From assembly GCA_015487405.1 (NCBI GenBank), contig WFPV01000086.1:1-5719 (forward strand): DNA of 5,719 nucleotides, given 5' to 3'. Both the position numbers and the translations under genes were made by a program. The notes under the pieces are model-generated. The model saw only the letters and a program-made list of their open reading frames with translations, had not been told where the DNA came from and did no database searches. The DNA is from Aquifex sp. Its GTDB lineage: Bacteria > Aquificota > Aquificia > Aquificales > Aquificaceae. Below are positions 1 through 5,412 of this stretch, piece by piece (positions within the stretch are counted from its first letter, which is position 1; each line of letters begins with the position of its first letter).

Positions 1-38
1 GGGTGGTTTTGAGAAGAACTCCTTTTGAAACTGGATTA
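1..38 (+). other. Possible 3' end of an upstream gene
   Basis: No complete gene lies before base 99. On the + strand, the frame starting at base 2 reads GGFEKNSF and stops at TGA 26-28, with codons (GAG, AAG, AAC, TCC) like those of the neighbouring genes. The frame starting at base 3 reads on to a TAA at 60-62. A short open frame on the - strand also leaves the window at base 1. I cannot decide between them. The frame ending at 28 fits best, because it leaves a gap of about 70 bases for a promoter ahead of the next gene. Confidence 0.25.
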
Positions 39-68
39 TTGAGGCTTCCACAGTTAAATTAATTTAAT
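39..68 (+). promoter_or_regulatory. Candidate sigma70-type promoter for the yceD-rpmF-plsX-fabH operon
   Basis: TTGAGG (39-44) matches 4 of 6 bases of the -35 consensus. TTTAAT (63-68) matches 5 of 6 bases of the -10 consensus, with an 18-base spacer in an AT-rich stretch. Transcription would begin near base 75, leaving a leader of about 24 nt before the ATG at 99. This rests on consensus matching alone; in AT-rich DNA such matches arise by chance. Confidence 0.35.
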
Positions 69-98
69 ACTACTAAAACTTCTTGCGAGGTTATAGCC

Positions 99-629
99 AT
101 GTTCACCCTAAATCTGAAAGAAATCTTTAAGATATCAGACCGCTTTAAGGGTTCTTATACTCTCCAGCCCTCCGATATAAAGCTTCCTCCCGAGATAGGA
201 GAAATCAAAAAGCCCTTTAAGGTGAACGTCGAGATAACGAAGGATAAAGAGGGATACAGGCTCAGAATGAACGTGGAGGGCTCCGTGGAGTTGGAGTGTA
301 GCAGATGCTTAGAAATCTTTGAAAAGGAAGTTTCCCAAAACAAGACGAAGTTTCTCCAAAACGTTCCCAACGAAGAAGGAGTGTTTATGCTAAAACCCAA
401 GGACCTTGAGGTGACTTTTATGGAAGAGCCGGACATAGTAGATATAGCAGAGCTCGTAAGGGAAGAAATAATTCTCAGCATTCCGATGAAGCCTCTTTGC
501 AGTCCTAACTGTAGGGGAATCCCTGAATACGAGCTCGGTTTTGAAGAAGAAAGGAAGGAGAAAGAGCACAAAAAGCAGAGCTCTTTTGCTATACTTAAAG
601 ATTTGTTAGCCAAGAAAGGAGGTAAGTGA
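99..629 (+). CDS. yceD: YceD/DUF177 family protein (ribosome-associated, L32 operon partner)
   Basis: This 176-residue protein fits the DUF177 family in length and position. In E. coli and plants the family is needed for normal 23S rRNA accumulation or processing, and its gene nearly always precedes rpmF, as here. Visible landmarks are a first cysteine pair in LECSRC (C67, C70), the acidic stretch PDIVDIAELVREEI (111-124) and the IPMKPLCSPNCRG block (C134, C138). The usual end of that block, a further CxxCG, is absent; the sequence runs GIPEYELGFEEE instead, so only four cysteines remain. The charged C-terminus (about 148-162, rich in E and K) is probably helical. The ATG at 99 has GAGGT (87-91) seven bases upstream. 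The stop TGA shares its A with the rpmF ATG. The exact molecular role is inferred from homologues. Confidence 0.85.
   Translation: MFTLNLKEIFKISDRFKGSYTLQPSDIKLPPEIGEIKKPFKVNVEITKDKEGYRLRMNVEGSVELECSRCLEIFEKEVSQNKTKFLQNVPNEEGVFMLKPKDLEVTFMEEPDIVDIAELVREEIILSIPMKPLCSPNCRGIPEYELGFEEERKEKEHKKQSSFAILKDLLAKKGGK
615..623 (+). promoter_or_regulatory. Strong Shine-Dalgarno that fixes the rpmF start
   Basis: AAAGGAGGT lies inside the last codons of yceD. Its GGAGG core (618-622) is 6 bases from the ATG at 629 but only 3 from an in-frame GTG at 626. The ATG is therefore the likely start, giving the N-terminus MAVPKAKTS that is typical of L32. Confidence 0.8.
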
Positions 630-820
630 TGGCAGTTCCGAAGGCGAAAACCTCTAAGTGGAGAAGGAACCAAAGGAGAGCTCAGAACTTTTTCAATAAA
701 TTCAGAAGGAGCTTACCTTCCCTCTCAACCTGTCCCAACTGCGGGGAAAAGATTATTCCTCACAGGGTCTGCGCCTACTGCGGACACTACAAGGGTAGAG
801 AAGTTATAGAAACCGAATAA
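629..820 (+). CDS. rpmF: 50S ribosomal protein L32
   Basis: This 63-residue protein is the L32 component of the large ribosomal subunit. The N-terminus MAVPKAKTSKWRRNQRR is the family signature (usually MAVPKRKTS followed by basic residues), and the first half is strongly basic, as expected for rRNA binding. A zinc ribbon of the form CxxC-x9-CxxC is formed by C35, C38, C48 and C51, including the conserved PHRVC segment and ending HYKGREVI. All four zinc ligands are kept, as in zinc-dependent L32 forms rather than cysteine-free paralogues. The start overlaps the yceD stop (TGATG) and the stop overlaps the plsX start (TAATG), so translation is probably coupled in both directions. An alternative GTG start three bases upstream would add one Met, but fits the Shine-Dalgarno spacing less well. 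Confidence 0.96.
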   Translation: MAVPKAKTSKWRRNQRRAQNFFNKFRRSLPSLSTCPNCGEKIIPHRVCAYCGHYKGREVIETE

Positions 821-1833
821 TGTTAAAAATCGCCTTGGACTGTATGGGGGGCGATTACGCCCCCATTGAGATAGTAAGGGGTGGTATTTTAGCCGCTAAG
901 GAGCTCGGTTATAAGGTTTATCTGGTAGGAGACCAAGAAGAAATAGAGTCAATTCTGAAAAAATCGGGAGAGCTAAACAATCCTAACTTAGAGGTAGTCC
1001 ACGCTCCCGACAAAGTGGAGATGAATGAACCTCCTTCAAACGTCCTGCGAAAAAAACAATCCTCCCTTTACGTTGCGGGAATGCTTGTCCGTAAAGGTGA
1101 GGCGGACGGACTCGTCTCCGCGGGAAACACAGGCGCGGTTCTCGCGGTGGGGAAGTTCATAGTTGGGGCGGAAGAGGAGGTGGAAAGACCAGCCATAGGC
1201 GTGGCTCTTCCGAATCCCAAGGGGAAGACTGTTCTAATAGACGTTGGGGCGAACGTGGACAGTAAACCTCGGCACCTCGTCCAGTTTGCGGTTATGGGAC
1301 ACACCTACGCGGAGAGCATACTCGGTATAAAAAATCCCCGTGTGGGAATACTGAGCATAGGGGAGGAGGAAGGGAAAGGGAACGAACTCGTTAAAGAGAC
1401 CTACCCGCTCTTAAAACAGACTAAACTCAACTTCCTCGGAAACGCGGAAGGAAGGGATATATACGCGGGAACTTTTGACGTTATAGTGTGCGACGGCTTT
1501 GTGGGAAACGTTATTCTCAAAGCAAGCGAGAGCCTTGGTCTTGCGGTAGTTCAAATGATAAAGGAAGAGATAAAGAAGAGCTGGCTTGCCAAACTCGGGG
1601 CGGTTCTTTTGATGCCTGCACTAAATAACTTTAAAAAGAAGGCTGACTTCACCGAATACGGGGGAATTCCCCTCCTTGGTGCTAAAAAGCCCGTTATAAT
1701 TACCCACGGAAGGGCTAACGCGAAGGCTATAAAGAACGCCATTAAAGTGGCAGGTGAGTTTTTAAATACGAACTTTAACGATATACTTGTTAAGAATCTA
1801 AAGACTCTAATTCCCGAAGAGGCAAAGGTGTAA
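820..1833 (+). CDS. plsX: Phosphate acyltransferase PlsX (acyl-ACP:phosphate)
   Basis: PlsX converts acyl-ACP and inorganic phosphate to acyl-phosphate and free ACP. Acyl-phosphate is the acyl donor for PlsY in the first step of glycerophospholipid synthesis. At 337 residues the length is normal for the family. Family blocks appear in order: ALDCMGGDYAP (5-15), SAGNTGA (100-106), LIDVGANVDSKP (139-150), GILSIGEEEGKGN (176-188), FLGNAEGRDI (205-214), VCDGFVGNV (223-231) and YGGIPLLG (280-287). The hydrophobic stretch around 250-275 corresponds to the region that associates with the membrane surface in studied PlsX proteins; the protein has no true membrane span. The start overlaps the L32 stop by one base, with no strong Shine-Dalgarno nearby, which suggests translational coupling. 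The downstream gene is fabH, as in many bacteria. Confidence 0.97.
   Translation: MLKIALDCMGGDYAPIEIVRGGILAAKELGYKVYLVGDQEEIESILKKSGELNNPNLEVVHAPDKVEMNEPPSNVLRKKQSSLYVAGMLVRKGEADGLVSAGNTGAVLAVGKFIVGAEEEVERPAIGVALPNPKGKTVLIDVGANVDSKPRHLVQFAVMGHTYAESILGIKNPRVGILSIGEEEGKGNELVKETYPLLKQTKLNFLGNAEGRDIYAGTFDVIVCDGFVGNVILKASESLGLAVVQMIKEEIKKSWLAKLGAVLLMPALNNFKKKADFTEYGGIPLLGAKKPVIITHGRANAKAIKNAIKVAGEFLNTNFNDILVKNLKTLIPEEAKV
847..864 (+). repeat. Perfect GC-only hairpin inside the start of plsX
   Basis: GGGGGCG (847-853) and CGCCCCC (858-864) are perfect inverted repeats around the loop ATTA. Every one of the seven pairs is G-C. The hairpin begins 27 bases after the plsX start and falls on the codons of the conserved GGDYAP motif. 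Whether it acts on translation or transcript processing is unknown. Confidence 0.6.
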
Positions 1834-2762
1834 TGGGAACAAAGATAATCGGAACGGGAGTGGCTTTGCCTGAGAAAGTTTTAACGAACTTTGATTTGGA
1901 AAAGATGGTAGATACCTCGGACGAGTGGATTACCACGAGAACGGGAATAAAGGAGAGGAGAATAGCGGAGAACGAAACGGTCACGGAGCTCGCGACAAAG
2001 GCGGCACAGCAAGCCCTCAGTAATGCAGGTATAGACTCAAAGGAGCTTGACCTAATAATCCTCGCTACGTTAACTCCTGAGAAAAGGTTTCCCTCCACCG
2101 CTTGCTTGGTTCAGGCACAGCTCGGTGCGGAAAGGGTTTACGCCTTTGACATCTCCGCCGCTTGTAGCGGTTTTATATATGCCTTAGACGTTGCAGACAG
2201 CTTCATAAAGTCGGGAAAAGCTAACAAAGTCCTCGTAATAGGTGCCGAAAAGCTCTCGGAGGCTGTAGACTGGACAGACCGCTCTACTTGTGTTCTTTTC
2301 GGCGACGGTGCGGGTGCGGTGGTAGTTGAACGCTCGGAGGACGAGAGTGACATCCTTGCAAGCGTAATGTATTCTGAAGGGAGCTTAGAGGAGCTCCTAT
2401 ATGCGGATAAGTGCGGATACATAAGAATGAAGGGAAGGGAGCTATTCAGGTTCGCCGTTCGTGCCATGGAGGAAGCCTGCAGGGAGGCTCTAAGGCGTGC
2501 GGGAGTAAGTCCGGAAGAGATTTCCCTCGTAGTTCCACACCAGGCGAACGTTAGGATAATAAACGCCCTTGCGGAAAAACTGGGCATTCCCCAGGAAAAG
2601 GTTTACGTAAATATCCACAGATACGGAAATACATCAGCCGCATCTATCCCTATAGCCCTCCACGAAGCTATAAGTGAGGGAAGGATAAAGAGGGGAGACT
2701 TAATTTTACTTACCGCCATGGGCGGTGGATTAACTTGGGGGGCTATGCTTCTTAGGTATTAA
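1833..2762 (+). CDS. fabH: Beta-ketoacyl-ACP synthase III (FabH)
   Basis: FabH condenses an acyl-CoA primer, usually acetyl-CoA, with malonyl-ACP to begin type II fatty acid synthesis. The 309-residue chain is close to the usual 310-330. The thiolase-fold Cys-His-Asn catalytic set is intact: C111 in FDISAACSGF, H236 in VVPHQAN and N266 in RYGNTSAASIP. The CoA-pocket segment DEWITTRTGI contains W32 and R36, which match the primer-binding Trp and Arg of E. coli FabH. The glycine motif FGDGAGA (157-163) and the C-terminal GGGLTWGA (297-304) are also present. The ATG overlaps the plsX stop (TAATG). AAGAGG (1817-1822) and AAAGGTG (1824-1830) are purine-rich candidates for ribosome binding. It is the last gene of the operon; no acyl carrier protein gene follows, unlike in E. 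coli. Confidence 0.97.
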   Translation: MGTKIIGTGVALPEKVLTNFDLEKMVDTSDEWITTRTGIKERRIAENETVTELATKAAQQALSNAGIDSKELDLIILATLTPEKRFPSTACLVQAQLGAERVYAFDISAACSGFIYALDVADSFIKSGKANKVLVIGAEKLSEAVDWTDRSTCVLFGDGAGAVVVERSEDESDILASVMYSEGSLEELLYADKCGYIRMKGRELFRFAVRAMEEACREALRRAGVSPEEISLVVPHQANVRIINALAEKLGIPQEKVYVNIHRYGNTSAASIPIALHEAISEGRIKRGDLILLTAMGGGLTWGAMLLRY

Positions 2763-2773
2763 AAGCCCAACTT

Positions 2774-2843
2774 ATTAACCTCCTGAAAAGTTGTTATAGC
2801 TACAAACATTCTCAGGTAAAGATTATCTGAGTAGGAGGTGAAT
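2774..2843 (+). promoter_or_regulatory. Structured leader that can mask the next gene's Shine-Dalgarno
   Basis: In RNA, bases 2774-2785 can pair with 2832-2843: an 8-pair core (ACCTCCT with AGGAGGT plus one G-U), then one A-G mismatch, then three A-U pairs. That helix buries the ribosome binding site and ends one base before the ATG at 2845. Directly next to it, 2811-2819 and 2823-2831 form a 9-pair hairpin (CTCAGGTAA with TTATCTGAG, one G-U) around a 3-base loop. A weak 4-pair stem (2791-2794 with 2802-2805) could complete a three-way junction. No run of T follows the hairpin, so it is not a standard intrinsic terminator. I recognise no known riboswitch class. If transcription started at a -10-like TATAGC (2795-2800), the masking strand would be missing from the message. 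Confidence 0.5.
2833..2841 (+). promoter_or_regulatory. Strong Shine-Dalgarno of the hydrolase-like gene
   Basis: AGGAGGTGA is close to a full complement of the 16S rRNA 3' end. The AGGAGG core ends six bases before the ATG at 2845. It fixes the start of the hydrolase-like gene and is the target of the complementary leader strand at 2778-2784. Confidence 0.85.
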
Positions 2844-2844
2844 C

Positions 2845-3723
2845 ATGAAGTTTCTGCTTCTTATACTCCTTAATATTTCCCTTATTTTTGGTGATGAGTT
2901 TATTGAAAATCTCATTAAAAAACTTGACGAGAGAGGCGAAAAAGCGTGGTGGTGGGATGAAAGGTGGTGGAAGGAGGGTTACATTGAACCCGTTCCTAAC
3001 TATAAAGTGAAAGTTGAGTGGGTAACTGTAACAAACGGTGATGTAGAAATTCCCGTTATGGTGGCAAGACCACAGGAGGAAGGAAAGTTCCCGGGAGTTT
3101 TATTCCTGCACGGGAGGAGAGGACTGGATGAGCTTTTCCAGCTACACGTTATAAGGCTTGCTGCAAGAGGCTTTGTAGTTGTAGCTCCAGATTTGTATAC
3201 GGGCAGGTTCATTGAGCGTTTTCCAATAAGGCACTATCCGGAAGTCATAGATGATGCAAATAGGGTTCTTGATTACGCTCTTAGTAGGGAGGATATTTCC
3301 TCAGATAAGGTCTGCGTTTACGGACTTACGAGAGGAGGATATTACGCCCTGCGTCTTTTGGTTAGCAAAGGTAGGCAAGAAAAGGATATAGCCTGCTTCG
3401 TAGGATACTATCCCCACCTCCAGGACCCCAATAGACCAGAGCCTATGCAGGTTTACCGTTACCATGAAGATGTAGAGCAATTAAAGGTTCCCGTAATGTT
3501 TTTCGTAGGAAGAGAAGAGCAGTATCAACGTCTAAGACCCGCTCTGATGGCTATTGATTATCTAAAGTCACAAGGTAGGGAAGCCTACATAGTTGTATAT
3601 CCGGGAGTTGGAAGGGGCTTTGACTTTAGAAACGGAAACACCAGAAAGTTTGCAGATGACCTTGCCGCTAAAGATGCTATTATTCGTGCCTATAAGTTTA
3701 TAAGAGAGAAGTTATCCCAATAA
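2845..3723 (+). CDS. Exported dienelactone hydrolase-fold protein with replaced catalytic triad
   Basis: This 292-residue protein has the alpha/beta hydrolase fold of the dienelactone hydrolase family. The N-terminus MKFLLLILLNISLIFG looks like a signal peptide or membrane anchor, so it probably acts outside the cytoplasm. A Trp-rich segment follows (W35-W37, W41, W42). The core shows PGVLFLHGRRG (83-93), the nucleophile elbow VYGLTRGGYYALRL (158-171), the acid-loop region MFFVGREEQY (218-227) and YPGVGRGF (252-259). In active members these carry Cys or Ser, Asp and His. Here the aligned residues are T162, E225 and R257. The fold is clear, but hydrolase activity of the classical kind is doubtful, so I assign no substrate. 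Isoleucine codons also differ from those of fabH (11 ATT, 7 ATA, 0 ATC). The gene follows an 82-bp gap and ends against the convergent gene's stop codon. Confidence 0.8.
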   Translation: MKFLLLILLNISLIFGDEFIENLIKKLDERGEKAWWWDERWWKEGYIEPVPNYKVKVEWVTVTNGDVEIPVMVARPQEEGKFPGVLFLHGRRGLDELFQLHVIRLAARGFVVVAPDLYTGRFIERFPIRHYPEVIDDANRVLDYALSREDISSDKVCVYGLTRGGYYALRLLVSKGRQEKDIACFVGYYPHLQDPNRPEPMQVYRYHEDVEQLKVPVMFFVGREEQYQRLRPALMAIDYLKSQGREAYIVVYPGVGRGFDFRNGNTRKFADDLAAKDAIIRAYKFIREKLSQ

Positions 3724-3756
3724 TTACTTACTCCCTCCGAAGGTAGCGTATTGGGA
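3715..3756. repeat. Inverted repeat spanning the abutting convergent stop codons
   Basis: TCCCAATA (3715-3722) and TATTGGGA (3749-3756) are perfect 8-base inverted repeats with a 26-base loop. The left arm contains most of the hydrolase-like gene's stop codon, and the right arm lies within the last codons of the opposing gene. It could fold at the 3' end of either transcript and help end transcription. There is no T tract on either strand, so it is not a classical intrinsic terminator. Confidence 0.35.
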
Positions 3757-4722
3757 AGCCACATCGTAGAGTTTCTCTGCGAGCTCCTTAAGCTTTTCCG
3801 CATTTTCTACGTTTTCCCTCAGGTGGTAGGGAATAGCTTCTTCCCCGTAGTAAGCTCCCACCATTGAGCCGACCAAGAAACCAATGGCGTCCGTATCTCC
3901 GCCGAAACTTCCGTAGGAATTTACCGCTTGAATTAGAGCCTCGTAGGGGTTGCCTATATTGGATAGGAATATAAACAGCGCTAAAGGCAACGCTTCAAAG
4001 GCATAAGTGCTGTTTCCAAGGGTGTTTATTGCCGTTTCAAGGTCCGCACTTTCCATTAAAAGCTCCGCAACTTTATCCAGTATCTTCTTATGCTTCTCTT
4101 CACTTAAATACTTCTTTAACTCCTCAAGGAGTCTTATCTTTTCCCTGAAATCTTCCAAATAAAAATCTCCCCTAATCAGATGTGCGATTAAGGCTGAATA
4201 CAACGCGGAGGCGTCCTTTATTATGTTTCCCCTGTGGGTCAACAGGGAGACAACTTTACCACCCTCCGCCGCAAGCTCCGGGTTGTAGTAGTGGAGCATA
4301 CCCATTGCGGCACTTCTTAGTATTCCTTCTACAGAAGAGGAAACAAGTCCGTGTGAGGAAGGGTTTATTCCTCTTGAGAGAAGGTCTACAGCGGTTAAAA
4401 GCATAGGGTCCGGATACCTGTGGGTCTCCTCCCTGTCATACCAATCAATGAGTCTATTTAAGAAGTCTTTAATATCCAAGCCTTTCCTTTCGGTTAAGCT
4501 TTCAAGAAGGAGCTTAAATATGGTGGTTTCGTCTGAGGTCTCCTCCGGAAGCTGTCCGTAAGCTGGACTGGAAGGGTGAGGAGTTTCAAAGTTCTCTATC
4601 CTCCCCCCGTAGAACTCCATAACCTCATCTTCGGTTATATCTTCCACTCCCTTACCGAGGGCATCGCCGACCGCAGCACCCAAGACCGTGCCTATAAACT
4701 TAGACAGCAAAACATCTTCCAT
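3724..4722 (-). CDS. ADP-ribosylglycohydrolase family protein (DraG/ARH-like)
   Basis: This 332-residue all-helical protein belongs to the family that removes ADP-ribose from proteins or small molecules using two Mg ions. It shows the N-terminal SKFIGTVLGAAVGDALGKG block, a THRG motif (172-175 in 342-residue numbering) and the C-terminal GSFGGDTDAIGFLVGSMVGAYYG block. The usual (T/S)DDT metal motif reads SDET (73-76), and the last residue of the usual DTDT/S metal set is Ala (A289). These changes could alter metal binding or substrate. I chose the ATG at 4722. A TTG at 4752 would give 342 residues (the numbering used here) and overlap the upstream stop by 14 bases, but the extra residues SLFKPKLKL resemble nothing in the family. 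Neither start has a clear Shine-Dalgarno. With the ATG, the gap from the upstream DUF202 gene is 16 bases, so they are probably co-transcribed. Confidence 0.8.
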   Translation of the reverse strand: MEDVLLSKFIGTVLGAAVGDALGKGVEDITEDEVMEFYGGRIENFETPHPSSPAYGQLPEETSDETTIFKLLLESLTERKGLDIKDFLNRLIDWYDREETHRYPDPMLLTAVDLLSRGINPSSHGLVSSSVEGILRSAAMGMLHYYNPELAAEGGKVVSLLTHRGNIIKDASALYSALIAHLIRGDFYLEDFREKIRLLEELKKYLSEEKHKKILDKVAELLMESADLETAINTLGNSTYAFEALPLALFIFLSNIGNPYEALIQAVNSYGSFGGDTDAIGFLVGSMVGAYYGEEAIPYHLRENVENAEKLKELAEKLYDVASQYATFGGSK

Positions 4723-4738
4723 AAGTTTTAATTTAGGT

Positions 4739-5392
4739 TTAAATAAGCTCAAGGACGTAAACCGCTACTGTCAAGCACGTCAAGAATATCAGGACTCCAT
4801 AGGTGGTGTATAAGAATACGTTTGTCCTGTAAAAGCCTTGGTCAACCTGTTTCACGGTTCTCTGGAAGTTCGTAATTCCTAAGAGTATAGTGATAACTCC
4901 CATAACTATGAGGAAAGAACCTATCTGAAAAAGTCTCTGGTGCTCAATAGCAAAATGAAGATGCAGAACCTTTTGAAGCTGCATTAGAAAGAACTCAAAC
5001 TTATCTATAACGAAACCGAAAACGGTTATGGATATGGCAGTTCTCACCCAAGCGAGGAAGGTTCTCTCCGCAGCCATGTAAATTCTCGGGTCAATAACTT
5101 CCTTCTTGCTCACTACTTCACCTCCGTCAATCTGCTTTATGTAATAAAGGAATACGGATATAGCTATTATGGATAAAAGAACTCCTCCGAAGGAGAATAC
5201 CAAAGCGGAAGTTGCAAACTGCTTTGCTAAAGCTTCTTTATGCATAATTCTGGCAAAGTATGTGAGCTTTTCAAGAGCGAGTGCAAATGAAGACGCATAA
5301 AGCGAGAACTTTAAAGCACTTAGGTACGTCCTCTCCGTTGCGAGGTATAATCTTGGTTCTACTACCGTAGGTAATTTAAAACCTATAAGCAC
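4739..5392 (-). CDS. Integral membrane protein with two tandem DUF202 domains
   Basis: This 217-residue protein carries the DUF202 signature twice: EPRLYLATERTYLSAL (12-27) and DPRIYMAAERTFLAWVRT (101-118), 89 residues apart. Each is followed by hydrophobic helices, at about 24-41, 62-84, 113-131 and 155-175. A fifth hydrophobic segment (192-214) ends the protein. DUF202 proteins (YidH-like) are mostly uncharacterised; the domain is related to the membrane part of yeast VTC polyphosphate polymerase. Copy two keeps the ERTxLAWxRT consensus, while copy one has lost the Trp and has Lys for Arg (SALKF). This suggests that the halves have diverged. The start is GTG, with no Shine-Dalgarno, but a perfect TATAAT lies 8 bases before it, so the message may be leaderless. 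The gene leads into the ADP-ribosylglycohydrolase-like gene. Transport or signalling function is not determinable from sequence. Confidence 0.82.
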   Translation of the reverse strand: MLIGFKLPTVVEPRLYLATERTYLSALKFSLYASSFALALEKLTYFARIMHKEALAKQFATSALVFSFGGVLLSIIAISVFLYYIKQIDGGEVVSKKEVIDPRIYMAAERTFLAWVRTAISITVFGFVIDKFEFFLMQLQKVLHLHFAIEHQRLFQIGSFLIVMGVITILLGITNFQRTVKQVDQGFYRTNVFLYTTYGVLIFLTCLTVAVYVLELI

Positions 5393-5412
5393 AGAGGAAT
5401 ATTATAAAAAGG
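5393..5412. promoter_or_regulatory. 20-bp divergent spacer with overlapping -10 elements
   Basis: The spacer between the two divergent start codons carries TATAAT on the - strand (5406 to 5401), a perfect -10 match. It also carries TATTAT on the + strand (5400-5405), a 5 of 6 match. By standard -10 geometry, transcription would begin near 5394 on the - strand and near 5412 on the + strand, almost on the two start codons. Good -35 elements are not visible at the expected spacing in either direction. Confidence 0.45.

Noticed and set aside
626..628. GTG as the start codon of rpmF
   Set aside because: It would give an N-terminus with an extra Met and only 3 bases to the Shine-Dalgarno. The ATG at 629 gives the standard MAVPK start and better spacing.
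155..673. A - strand open frame of 172 codons opposite yceD
   Set aside because: It mirrors yceD and the start of rpmF, both supported by family motifs; its Ser/Leu/Pro-rich translation is typical of antisense frames.
2138..2587. A - strand open frame of 149 codons opposite fabH
   Set aside because: It is a shadow of the fabH catalytic region; its Ser/Ala-rich product has no recognisable motif.
2811..2831. The leader hairpin as an intrinsic terminator for the fabH operon
   Set aside because: The stem is AT-rich in its upper half and is followed by AGGAGGTG rather than a T run, so it does not fit a terminator.
4182..4406. A + strand open frame of 74 codons opposite the ADP-ribosylglycohydrolase-like gene
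   Set aside because: It is an antisense frame of a clear gene, its Arg/Leu-rich product resembles no family I know, and it shows no convincing ribosome site.
4723..4752. TTG start at 4752 for the ADP-ribosylglycohydrolase-like gene
   Set aside because: It adds ten residues with no family resemblance, overlaps the upstream gene and has no Shine-Dalgarno. It remains possible but is less likely than the ATG at 4722.
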